DNA from: Triatoma infestans
Taxonomy: Eukaryota > Arthropoda > Insecta > Hemiptera > Reduviidae
Assembly: GCA_011037195.1 (NCBI GenBank)
Contig: JAAEAF010000103.1
Span: forward strand, 124,001-188,000
Length of the DNA: 64,000 bases
Direction of reading: 5' to 3'
The notes under the pieces were generated by a model that was not told the DNA's origin, made no database searches, and was given only the letters and a program-made list of their open reading frames with translations. The position numbers and the translations under genes were made by a program. Shown here one piece after another: positions 1 through 64,000 of this stretch. The first letter of the stretch is position 1; each line of letters opens with the position of its first letter.

Positions 1-185
1 TTTGAAGTTTATTTTGTTTATTTACATGTCATAAATCTTTGTCAATAAAGCATTTCTATTCTCCATTCTTTTCTAATAAGGCAAGAAAGGGATAGACTAT
101 AGCTCCCAAATGTCTTTGTACCATTCTGTCTTAAGGAGTTTAAAATGGTACAAAAATTTAATGTTTCAAATATTATTTGGAGCCA

Positions 186-240
186 CTGTTCAGAGCCCGC
201 TCTAGGGTTGGGCAACCCGGGCATTTGTCCGGGGCGCCAT
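186..240 (-). repeat. GC-rich flanking unit, inverted copy left of the Tc1
   Basis: Contains AGCCCGCTCTAGGGTTGGGC and CATTTGTCCGGGGCGCC. It is the reverse complement, with divergence, of the unit found at 2745-2796 and 5950-6011 (TTGTCCGGGGCGACGTAACC, GCTAGAGCGGGCGCTGCA). Confidence 0.55.
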
Positions 241-740
241 TTTGGATGTAAGTGTGGGTAAAATATTTTTGCGTTAAATGCTCAAATTTCACTAATCGAT
301 TTTTTCGTTCGCTAAAAATTTTTAGTGCGTAGCGCATTTATATTGTTTATGTCTTAAAGCTAAAAATATTTACTTTATTATTGAAAAATTATAGCAGTAT
401 TTGTAAAGGACGATGCTTAAACTTGTTTGATGAAGCATGTACTTCTCTGAACAGAATAGCATTAGCACACAAAGAGAGTGCTGCTTCAGCTTGTGTTTGA
501 ACATGCATAGATCTGCTTAAAAAAATATATTCACTGCTGGTAAAAAGTTTGGGACCACCTAGAATAAAAATGTATTATATTTATTTTTGTTAATTTAATG
601 ATTTGTTATGAAGTGTCAGTAATTCATAAATATTATATTTAATCTATATACAATAATATAAGCGATAACAAATTCATTACAAAGTACAAATCTTTCCCAA
701 AAATAAATTTCGACTTTCATCAAAGTGACCACCTCTCCGC

Positions 741-1250
741 TTAATTACTTCTCTTAATTCTAGGCATTCTCTCAATCAATTTATTGATTGTTTCGAATTC
801 AGTATTACTCCACACACTGTACAGTATCTGCCACAGAGCATTTAGAGAATTAGGGCACATGATACGAACTTTTCCATCTAGCTCATCCCACAAAATCTCA
901 ATTGGGTTCAAGACCGGGTTTCGCGAGGGCCAGACCATATTGACACATATTTTTCATCTTCTTTTTCCTCAAGGTATTGTCTACATAATTTGGAAGTATG
1001 TTTAGGGTCACTGTCCTGTTGCATAATGATTTTTTTCCTCAATCAATCGCTGACTGCATGATAAGGCATGATTGATGAATCAAGGGTAAGGCATGATTTT
1101 TCTAAAATGCTTTTATGATTTTCTTTTTTCATTATCCCGTCAATATGGAAGAGATCACCTATTCCATAGCCTGAAAAACATCCCCAAACCATGACCGGGC
1201 CCTCTCTTTGCATAACGGTGGGTATTATGCATTATGGTTGTAGTTTTTCT
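741..1250 (-). pseudogene. Tc1 transposase pseudogene, DDE core and C-terminus
   Basis: The open piece 741-938 reads WPSRNPVLNPIEILWDELDG and INKLIERMPR, typical of a Tc1 C-terminus. Upstream pieces in other frames give QQDSDPKHTSKLCRQYLEEK and SGYGIGDLFHIDGIMKK. Several frame changes separate them. Confidence 0.8.
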
Positions 1251-1999
1251 GAGCTGAAAGGTTCCTCCAACATTTCACTGTGAAGTCTCTGTATTTTAAG
1301 CCCACTCTGAACGTTTCTTCTTGTTTGCACCCTTTAATAATGGTTTCAGCGATGCAACTCTTCGTATTAAGTTCGCTTGACGAAGTCGCCTTTGAACAGT
1401 TGAGACAGAAATTGGCCTCGAACTTGTTCAATAACTTCCCTCTGATTTTTGGAGCTGTGAGTCGTTTGTTTCTTTTACTTCATAAAATAATGAACTTATC
1501 CTCACCTGTGGTTGTTGATTTTGGTCTCCCGGAGCGGTGTAAATCTTCAAGATCACCATATTTTTTAAACCGTTTGATATATGGTGAACACCATTTTTGG
1601 AAATTTAAGTTCAGCCGTTATTTTTCGTTCTGATTTCCCTATTTTATATAAAGTTCAAATGACAATTCTGGTAGCAACACTCAGTTCTTTAACTTTGCCC
1701 ATTTTGTATTAATTCAAGAGGAAAAATCAACGTTGCAATAAGATGTACTCGTAAAGATGTACCGTGAAGATATACTCGTAACCGTGAAGATACTCGTAAA
1801 CGCAAAAAGATATACTCTTAAACCGTGAAGCTCAAGGAGTGAACTAATCCCAATTAAATAAAATAGGATAAAAAGTAAGTAAATAATGATTTGTTGAAAA
1901 CAATACAAAGTCCTAATCTACAAACAGAATCAATAATTTGAAAGAATTATTCTCTGTGAATTACTAACAAATCGAAGAGGTAAATTGTTTCTCAAAGGG

Positions 2000-2560
2000 C
2001 AAAGTGAATATTATGTTAGATTGGTTGGGGGAGGGCTACGCCTCATTCCACTGCGCCTTCATTGAGAGGTCTATCGTGTATCCCCTGGGTATGACATCCC
2101 TCAGCTTCGCCCTCCTTAACAGGCCTAGCAAAGCTGAAAGTGGCTCCGACATGAAACTCGTGGCTTTGGGATTGCTAGTCCCCAGTTGAAGAAACCTTGT
2201 CCTCGCCAGGCCGGCTCACACACAAAGGACGTGTGCCGGCGTTTCCTCCTCGGCCTTGCAGAAACGGCATAACGCGTTATCTGCTAGTAGTAAATGGTGT
2301 ATGTGCCTATTCAGCCGCCTGCAATGCCCTGTTAGTAGACCCACTATTATCCTTATATCTCTTCGGCTATGGCTCAGTAGATCCCTGGTGAATGTAGGTA
2401 AATGTCTTAACAAAGAATTTAGCCTGCCTCTGCCCTGGCGTTCTTTCCCACCATCGCAGATGCTGGTCTTCTATCCATTCCTTGATAGAAGCGTGAATGA
2501 GGCTCCTGGGCAACCGCAGAAGGGCTCCGGGCGTATAAAGGTATCCTTCGAGGTATATTA
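2000..2560 (-). pseudogene. LINE 3' fragment (RNase H-type non-LTR element) inside the Tc1
   Basis: Minus-strand frame with LLTGHCRRLNRHIHHLLLA followed by CRFCKAEEETPAHVLC, the C-x2-C-x8-H-x4-C finger found after RNase H in Jockey/I-type elements. Downstream sequence resembles the usual C-terminal tail. Its GC content is above that of the surroundings. Confidence 0.7.
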
Positions 2561-2689
2561 TGTTAATAAAATATTTATTTTAAAAGGTGCCATTTAAATG
2601 GGGGAGGTATTATGCATAAATCACGTTACTGGAAAATTCTTATTACAATGTAACTATATTTTTCTTTAAAGAATTTTAGTAAATAACTA

Positions 2690-2796
2690 AATTTTTTTAC
2701 TGATCCCAAACTTCTGATCGGTAGTGTATATATATGAAGGGGCAGCGATTTGTCTTTTTGTCTGGGGCGACGTAACCGCTAGAGCGAGCGCTGCAA
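2690..2796 (+). repeat. Tc1 right end plus GC-rich flanking unit, copy 1
   Basis: Near-identical to 5905-6011 over about 105 bp, covering both the Tc1 terminal repeat and the sequence outside it (GGGGCAGCGATTTGTC, TGGGGCGACGTAACCGCTAG). Confidence 0.8.
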
Positions 2797-5147
2797 CAAG
2801 CCATAGAAGTGCAAAGGCTTAAGTTTGCAAACAAATTAAGAACAAAACCAGTTAATTAATTCAATTTACCAGAATTTACTTTTTGGATTGCACAGACGGC
2901 AAAATCCATCCGACAGTGCGAATATACTGAATGTTTTGTTTTTCTTCACTTTTTCGTGATGTTCTCGAAATTGGCTGCAACGATTTCTCTAAACGTTGAA
3001 TACTATCTATACTATACATATAAATTCTTATCACTTTTATTTGCCACATTTTTCTGAAGGAACAATAGCAACATGCTTTTCTCTAAAGTATCACTAAAAT
3101 AACTGATTAGCAATATGCTTTTCTCTAAAGTACTACTAAAATAACTGAGACTGATGAAGTTTCGAAAATAAAACTTTGAGACAAACAAGTTATGCGAAAA
3201 ATAAGATTCAAATAAAGGTTGTACAAGAAAAAAATTATGTGCCTAATCAAAATAATGCTCTGTTGACAAAGTCTGCATTTTCCCTCATAGTGTAGATTTG
3301 ACATCCCTAAATTTTGACATCACCCTTCATTCCTTTATTGTATAATTCATTGCAAATAAGTGGTTAGTGGACACGTATTACAGATAAATAAAGGAGGTGA
3401 GGATTATACTATTTACCTAAATAAGATTGCATTGTATGATTGCAAGCTCTGTATCGATCCAGTAGCAATGCTTGGTGACGGCAATTTGCAGGACAATTTA
3501 AGTCTCGGGATAGAACACCCTTCACAATTATTTGGAAGAATATTTTAAATCCGAATTAAATATAATGAATACATGTAACTTTATAAGAGAGAAAATAACT
3601 TAATTCATTTTAGAGTCACAATTAGGCCCCTTTAACAAATAATTGAATAATTAACAAAAGACAAAAAAAGATAGAGGTAAGAAACAAATGTAAAATTTTT
3701 CTTTTTTCTCACTGCTTTAAGAATGTAATTGTTGTAGATGAAGTTTATACTAAAAAATTAGTACTGTATTCTTATAAAACAAACAAAAAATTTCAAATTT
3801 TACATTTTAGTTGAAATAAAAAAAAAGTTAAAAAAAGGAATAAAATTAAGTTTCTGAATTCACCGCCAGGTAACAGCACTTACTTAATCTGGAATTTGTA
3901 GTAGTTCAAATAATTGCCGCTAGAAAGCATAAGCTTCTAGATATATATAGAATTGTAGTTCCAAAATTTGCCACCCGATCACAGCGCCATCCTGTGATGT
4001 AAATTGTTTAAAATGCTCTTTGGGAAAGTGGTTAGCGTAATGGACTCCCAAAAAAAATCTTTGGAAGTAGTGACACCTAGTGACAAACTATATAACCATA
4101 AATAAAATTGATTTCTCAGTAGGTGTTGTTATCTGGTGGCCATGTTTATAACTACAAATATACTAATTTTAATTAGTTACTTTTAATTAGAAAACAAAAA
4201 AAATCTGGTGTGAAACACTCACAAGTTTCTCTTACTCCAGTTTTCAAAATTGTAATCGACAAACATTATAGTTAGTATACCAAATTTAATAAAATTCGTC
4301 GGTGTTTTTATGGAGAAAATCACAATAACTTCATTTTTCGTACACTTCATTTTTAAACTAGAAATAAATGAATATGTTAATTATACTAATATATATTAAT
4401 AAAATTCAAATATTTATTTATCTTTTTTCTAAATTATATTTCTTGCGCAAGCTATTAAGACAATTCTTGCCAAATTATTTGCCAAGATATTTTTCTGGAA
4501 TAATGCTTTATATGATATTATCCCTCCTTTCTTTTTCAGAAGAGGGATCAAATTTTTTACATTTGTTTTACAGCTAGAAGCTATACAGGGCTGCGAATAT
4601 TAATATTATCGTATGTAATAACTTAGATACAATGTTAAAATGAGAAATTTAAGACTATTGAAGGATAGATTCAAACAATCCATCCTATATAATCATTATT
4701 TTTATAAGCATTTATATGTAACTACCAACATACAGTTCAAGAACTTTTATCTAAATCTTGTCAATAAAATTTACGGGCGAATTTCATTTGTTGGCATTTG
4801 ATTAAATATTGTATTTGATATATTTTTGAAAGCAGCTTCAAAATCTCTTGAAATGGGCTGGTCCAATTGCTTGAAACATTTCTTGAGAAATTTCATTCAA
4901 TATTTATTTATTTATTGCCTAAAGAAATTATACATTTTCTATAGCAAGAGATTCATTCACCTCTGCTGAAAGCTGAACAAAAAATACCAACGTCACAAGA
5001 AGAAACTTTACAGCTTAATATTCAAAGTAATAAAATAATATTAAATACTTGATGAATAAAGTAGATAGTAAGAATGATTAAATAGACTTTATACAAATTA
5101 TTTTAGGGAAGTAGTTTGAGGGATCTCCTCGTAGGGATTAAATATAC
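2797..5147. other. AT-rich gene-free stretch
   Basis: I see no supported gene. Short open frames lack composition or homology signals. A piece of the interspersed GGTGTGAAACACTCAC repeat occupies about 4195-4345, and a short tRNA-like stretch (GTGGTTAGCGTAATGGACTC) at about 4030 may be a degraded SINE head. Confidence 0.5.
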
Positions 5148-5780
5148 CTATGTATATCTTTCCTCCAAAGCCTCAGAGATAAAATAAAATAAGTGGTTTA
5201 ACTTTTCTTTATTTTCTATATCTAGTAAGTTAGCAAAAACATAAGAACTGTGTGAAGGTAAATACCTATTTAACAACCTCCTTCTCAAACATTTATAATA
5301 AGGGCATTCCAAAATAGTGCATAATATTATCATTTTTGCCCACCGCATAAGTAAAGCAACTCTTTCAGGATCAAATAAATGGGCTATTCCATTATAAAAA
5401 ATCCTGGGGTGACGATCACTAGCTACTCTAGCTACTCTAACTTGAGCTATCAATCTGGTTTTAATGATATTGCACCTAATATTTACATACGAACTACCAT
5501 TAACCAAGGGACATATCAATCTATAGTGATGTTATATGAAGAGTTAAGTACTTCATTAATGTCAGTTTAGAGAAAGATTTTTTAAGTTATTAGAGACCAC
5601 GACCATGACGCGCCTCCCAGATGGCCTGCGCTCCTATAGAATAAAGCATTTCTCTCACAAGAGCCACCCAGTTAAAAGGAATGTCAGAACCATCCAAAAG
5701 CTTCACAAGTCTTCTATAGCATATATTCTGAGGTGAGCTGCTTTACGTCGATAAAATCTTCAGCCAGAATCTTATAGATT
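5148..5780 (-). pseudogene. Non-LTR retrotransposon 3' fragment
   Basis: Minus-strand frames give DGSDIPFNWVALVREMLYSI (5600-5700 region), then ILECPYYKCLRRRLLNRYLP and NKEKLNHLFYFISEALEERY (5148-5519). The '(I/V)LLECP.Y..LR' and '...FI..AL..R' layout is the usual end of CR1/Jockey-type proteins. It is broken by stops and frame changes. Confidence 0.55.
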
Positions 5781-5904
5781 TATTAAAAATATTGGTTTTC
5801 ACTTGCAGCGAACGAAACTATTGGGGACTTGTGGCAGATTTAAAAGCAACTTTAAGAATTTCAATTAGACGTGATCGACTATAGTGAAGTAGTTCAAGGA
5901 CCAA

Positions 5905-6011
5905 TTTTTTAACTGATCCCAAACTTCTGATCGGCAGTGTATATATTCTTAAGGGGCGGCAATTTGTCTATTTGTCCGGGGCGACGTAACCGCTAGAGCG
6001 GGCGCTGCACT
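5905..6011 (+). repeat. Tc1 right end plus GC-rich flanking unit, copy 2
   Basis: Second copy of the 2690-2796 segment (ACTGATCCCAAACTTCTGAT, then GTGTATATATTC and the GC-rich unit). The left end of this copy was not found nearby, so only the right portion is present. Confidence 0.8.
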
Positions 6012-6461
6012 GTTGCATATTCATGGGTGATTTTCAACCAAATTTCAGACATAAAATTGTCAATAATGGAGTTTCGAAGAAGATTGATTATAATGTAGAA
6101 TTATGAGATAATTCTAAAGAGTCCAGGACCCCAGTTGCAGTTACTGTCCCGAAGTAAACCTTACATACATTCTGCAAACCAAAAGCCCTAGTTGGGAAGT
6201 TTTTTTTCTTTATTTTTATTAACAAGTGTACAGATAGCACAACAAATAAAAGTGATGACAATAAAATAATCATAATAATTTTGACAATATAATAATTCCA
6301 AATCGGAAGAAAAGGAAAATATGCAGAGATTGCTGCAATCATCTGAGAGAAACATAAAGCTGCCGGGAAGCAAACAGTAAAGTTACAAAAGTTACCAAGT
6401 TATTGTGATGATTGTCCAGCAAAGCCTGGACTATGCTTGCTTTGTTTTGATAGTTTGCAAA

Positions 6462-6694
6462 GGAGGGGAATAGCTAAGTGGTTGGCGTACTGGATTCCCA
6501 AGCGGAGGACCCGCGTTCGAGTCCAGCTATGCTACCCTTAGATTTTTTCTTCCTAGGAACCTCTACAGCTCACTGCCCGGTGATGGATAGTGTTGTCTGT
6601 AACGAGAGAACACTGTCCGGAGGCCGGCAGTGCACTGAGAAGGTTCCGGGCGCCAATGATAGATGTTAACGCGCCTTAAATTTAAAAAAAAAAA
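6462..6694 (+). mobile_element. tRNA-derived SINE, best copy
   Basis: Pol III A box TAGCTAAGTGG (6471-6481) and B box GTTCGAGTCC (6515-6524) with tRNA spacing. A non-tRNA body follows (CTACCCTTAGATTTTTTCTT, GAGAACACTGTCCGGAGGCC, CAGTGCACTGAGAAGG), then an A-rich tail ending near 6694. Three other copies share the body. Confidence 0.85.
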
Positions 6695-9300
6695 TAGTTT
6701 ACACAAATGAAACAATCTATAATTTACTATTATTTTGTTAGAATTTTTTTTTTCACATCAATTTTGTTAGAAATATACTGATTTTTTTTTTTTTAATTTT
6801 TGTTTCATATTTTCCCAAATTACTAGTGCGGTAAAGGTACCCGGAGACCGATGCGCACTGAAAGTTAGTTTCATTAGATGAAATATTAGGGAAGCAATAG
6901 TGTAGAAATATTCGAGTTATAACTGGTTTCCGTAGTGACAAGGAAGGCCAAAATCGCAAATGAGTGCAGGACCTGAACCGCATTAATGGAAGTATAAGCA
7001 ACTGTCATAAAGTTAATTATAACTTTATGTTATTCATATTTATTACTTTACGGCATTCATTCAAAAAATTCTATATGTGAGATCATATCATATAACTTTT
7101 TTGGCATTTCTGATGGGTTCATCAGGCTTCGTTAATAAAAATTTCACTGCTTAAAGTTTTCAGATTGGTGGTTGACGCTGTTATGAAAGTATAACGGCAA
7201 ATAAAATAACCTGGTAATACTCTAAATTTCCGTCACATCTCGAGGCTATATTTAATTCATTATTTATTGATGACAAACCATAGAAACCAAAACCTTTAGT
7301 GGAATATTGCCTGCAATTCTAATTACCTTCCTTTAAAAAACAGGTAATAGCATTTTGAAAGAAACTAAAAATTCAAGCAGCATAGATCGATGTTGAATTA
7401 ATAGTTACAATGCACTTGAAAAAATTTAGAATGAAAAGAGGATTCAGAATTCTTATTTTTAAATTTTTGTTTCGCATGTTTTTTTTTTTTTCATTGTTAT
7501 TATAATTTGCATTGATAAAGACAGGAAACTCGTAGAAACGTTGACATTCTTTCTTGACCGATCCTCACCAAATTTCTTCATAACATTTTTAAATTACTTA
7601 AATATAGATTGGAACAAATTAAGGGCTATTTCTAAAAATAAAACAAAATAAATTTGTTCAAAACTAAATTTTTAGACTGATTGGGTTTCCATGGCTTGAA
7701 GAATAATGTACTCTCGGAAATGCTTTCTGATGAAAAACACTTACTTCATTTTTTCAAAGTTTAAGGGGAAGGGATTAATTTGAAATAAATAATTAACATT
7801 GGAATAAATGTAGTAAATAATGGTAGTGGTAATAAAGAAATAAATTTTGTACCCAATCTCATGAAGAATGGATATTTCCTCCTGAATCATGTTTTAAATT
7901 GCTTCAAAGTTGAGGTTCTTCTCAAGCTAAGTGAGAAAAAAACAACTAGGATGTAAATAATATATTGTCCTAAAATGCTAAAAGCAATGCTCCAAAGTAT
8001 AGTTAAATTTAATAGTCACTTGAAATGAATTTACATTTTAATTAGAAAATCTGGTATGAAACACTCAAATGATTTCTGTTACTGCAGTTTACAAAATTTA
8101 ATTGAAAATTTTCATAAAAATTATAATTTTTACTAAAACTAAATTTCAATTTTATATCAATTGTAGAATCTAAACTTAATAAAATGATTTTTTTGTGGAA
8201 ACCATTTACACTCCTCCTCCCACAAACTTCTTTAAATGAACTTTATCGGAAAAAAGTGATTGGATTCTGTATTCATTGTTAGTGTAATAAATAAATGAAA
8301 TCCTTCGGTGTTTTTAATTGATAATAAAATGGTTTGCAAGTTGTTATCCAGCATTGGGGACCATCGACATATCCAAGAGAATTCTTCCTGAATAATTTAC
8401 TTCTAACAAAAGATTTCGTTTTAAATAATGAATATAATCACTCTTTTTATTAATTTGATTAGTCCCATGAATGATAGGTCAGCTAATAAATAAGAAAGAA
8501 AATAAAGAAGCGCAAAAAAAAAAAAACTGAAAAAAGAAATTGTCTCATAACTGTCAACTAAGAACTACTAAAAAAAGTATGAAAAAGAAAAAAATGCCAA
8601 TTTCATGTTAAAATTTAATAACAAATTATATAACATTTCTTTTTGAAATCAACATACATTATATAGTTTATGCTTAATTTCAACAATTGTTTAAACCTGA
8701 CCATGAATAATTCAGTAACAATATGTAAAACATTTATTTAAAATAATACTGGAACTGCTATAATAATGTAAATAATATATATAACTAAATATTTACATAA
8801 AAAACAACACTACATAACATTATCCAAATGTACTAGATTTTACACTCATTTTCCAAATGAATTAATATTTTAATTTTAAGTACAGATAAATCAGAATTGG
8901 AAACATATTTTTGGAATGTACCTTCTGCAACTTTAAAGATAAACAAAATTGAATTTTTCATTTATTTCTCTTGTTAAAATAATATTTAGACCTCAGCTAG
9001 CTTGCTGTTTCATTTCTTTTAAAGTGAAGATAAATAAATATTGTTACTGAAAATGTTTACATTATATATTTAACATTCAATATAGAAGCCAATAGATAAT
9101 CAAGGATGAGAATTACTTAAGACTGATATAGGCAAATAGCTTCCTTTATATTTTGATAATTATGTATTATTCAGAACAGAGACAATTATCACCCTTCCTT
9201 AAGCATAAATTAAACTGGATTGAGTAACTTTGCGATAGCGCCGTTATATGTTATCGATTGGAGTTGTACGACAGAGAAATTATTTGATCTCAGTAGAGGT
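6695..9300. other. AT-rich gene-free stretch downstream of Rbcn-3B
   Basis: No supported gene. It contains A/T homopolymers and a diverged piece of the GGTGTGAAACACTCAC repeat at about 8045-8340. Confidence 0.5.
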
Positions 9301-9317
9301 CGTCAGTCAATTTTAGA

Positions 9318-9323
9318 TTTATT
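9318..9323 (-). promoter_or_regulatory. Possible polyadenylation signal of Rbcn-3B
   Basis: AATAAA on the minus strand about 200 nt after the Rbcn-3B stop. It is the only perfect hexamer I noticed in the first 220 nt of the presumed 3' UTR, but AT-rich DNA gives such hexamers by chance. Confidence 0.4.
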
Positions 9324-9518
9324 TTTGTTATAACGTTCTCAACCTGATATAATCTGAAAAGGATGTAATATTATCACTTGATTATTAATTGAATATACAA
9401 TTCAATCAATAACTGTCATTTTGTATGCTAAATGTAACAAAATATTTGCATAGACAGCCCAGAATATTAGAAATATATTAAAAATAGTTTTCATACCTGA
9501 TTTACAAAAAAGAATGGC

Positions 9519-63933
<54,415 letters not shown>

Positions 63934-64000
63934 CTATAAAAAGTAATAAAATAATATAAGTAAAAGACAATTTTTTTTATTTTAATTAGAAAATAAAACC

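Larger units (their letters stand above)
532..2726 (-). mobile_element. Decayed Tc1-family DNA transposon with internal insertion
   Basis: Imperfect terminal inverted repeats: left 532-570 (CACTGCTGGTAAAAAGTTTG...) and right 2690-2726 (complement reads CACTACCGATCAGAAGTTTG...), with TA following the right end. Minus-strand transposase remnants lie at about 740-1250 in shifting frames: a VWGCFSGYGIGDLFHIDG-like block, IMQQDSDPKHTSKL (second catalytic Asp region) and PVLNPIEILWDEL (third acidic residue). Stops and frameshifts make it inactive. At 2.2 kb it is longer than usual for Tc1 because a LINE fragment occupies about 2000-2560. Confidence 0.85.

Noticed and set aside
4020..4075. tRNA-like sequence GTGGTTAGCGTAATGGACTC as a tRNA gene or SINE.
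   Set aside because: It has an A-box-like head only, with no B box or SINE body after it.

Overview
The window reads as insect nuclear DNA: AT-rich, intron-rich, with canonical GT-AG splice sites, a chitin-binding cuticle protein gene and many transposon relics (Tc1, mariner, non-LTR LINEs, tRNA-derived SINEs, foldback elements). A hemipteran-like insect is plausible but cannot be fixed from the sequence alone.

Main gene. About 54 kb of the minus strand (63933 down to 9519) carries one long gene that I identify as Rabconnectin-3 beta (WDR7 in vertebrates, Rbcn-3B in Drosophila). I reconstructed 25 coding exons from splice sites and reading phase. They encode about 1,265 codons, running from the N-terminal WD40 block (IYDAGDFSVLCSVM) to the C-terminal stop at 9519. 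The first few hundred residues lie beyond position 64000. All joins keep phase, but one exon (58492-58639/58657) has an in-frame TAA directly after its best acceptor.

Nested genes. Inside the largest intron (26820-43633), on the opposite strand, is a two-exon cuticle protein gene (38006-39806) with a TATA box, a split signal peptide, an Ala/Val/Pro-rich region and one Rebers-Riddiford-like domain. Inside another intron (50966-57152), on the same strand as the host, is an intronless 321-codon gene (53594-54559) for a single-pass membrane protein of unknown function with a Cys cluster next to the membrane.

Mobile DNA. Positions 532-2726 hold a decayed Tc1 element with a LINE fragment inside it and a GC-rich flanking unit that recurs elsewhere. 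Positions 20675-25714 hold a nearly complete LINE (endonuclease, reverse transcriptase, RNase H) bounded by a 12-bp target duplication, and a 5'-truncated relative lies at 14936-16800. Positions 27637-28552 hold an internally deleted mariner whose transposase frame is still open. A second mariner relic (46234-47053) sits inside another LINE. Four copies of a tRNA-derived SINE, four foldback or long-TIR elements and a dozen or so copies of an unclassified repeat marked by the palindromic GGTGTGAAACACTCACAC motif fill much of the introns.

Layout. 1-9300 is gene-free flank with transposons. 9519-26819 holds the C-terminal half of Rbcn-3B with LINEs in its introns. 26820-43633 is the giant intron with the mariner, a SINE, repeats and the cuticle gene. 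43634-50965 holds middle exons plus the mariner-in-LINE. 50966-57152 is the intron with the orphan membrane gene. 57153-64000 holds the N-proximal WD40 exons and a long-TIR element. I found no prokaryotic-type system, CRISPR array or rRNA.
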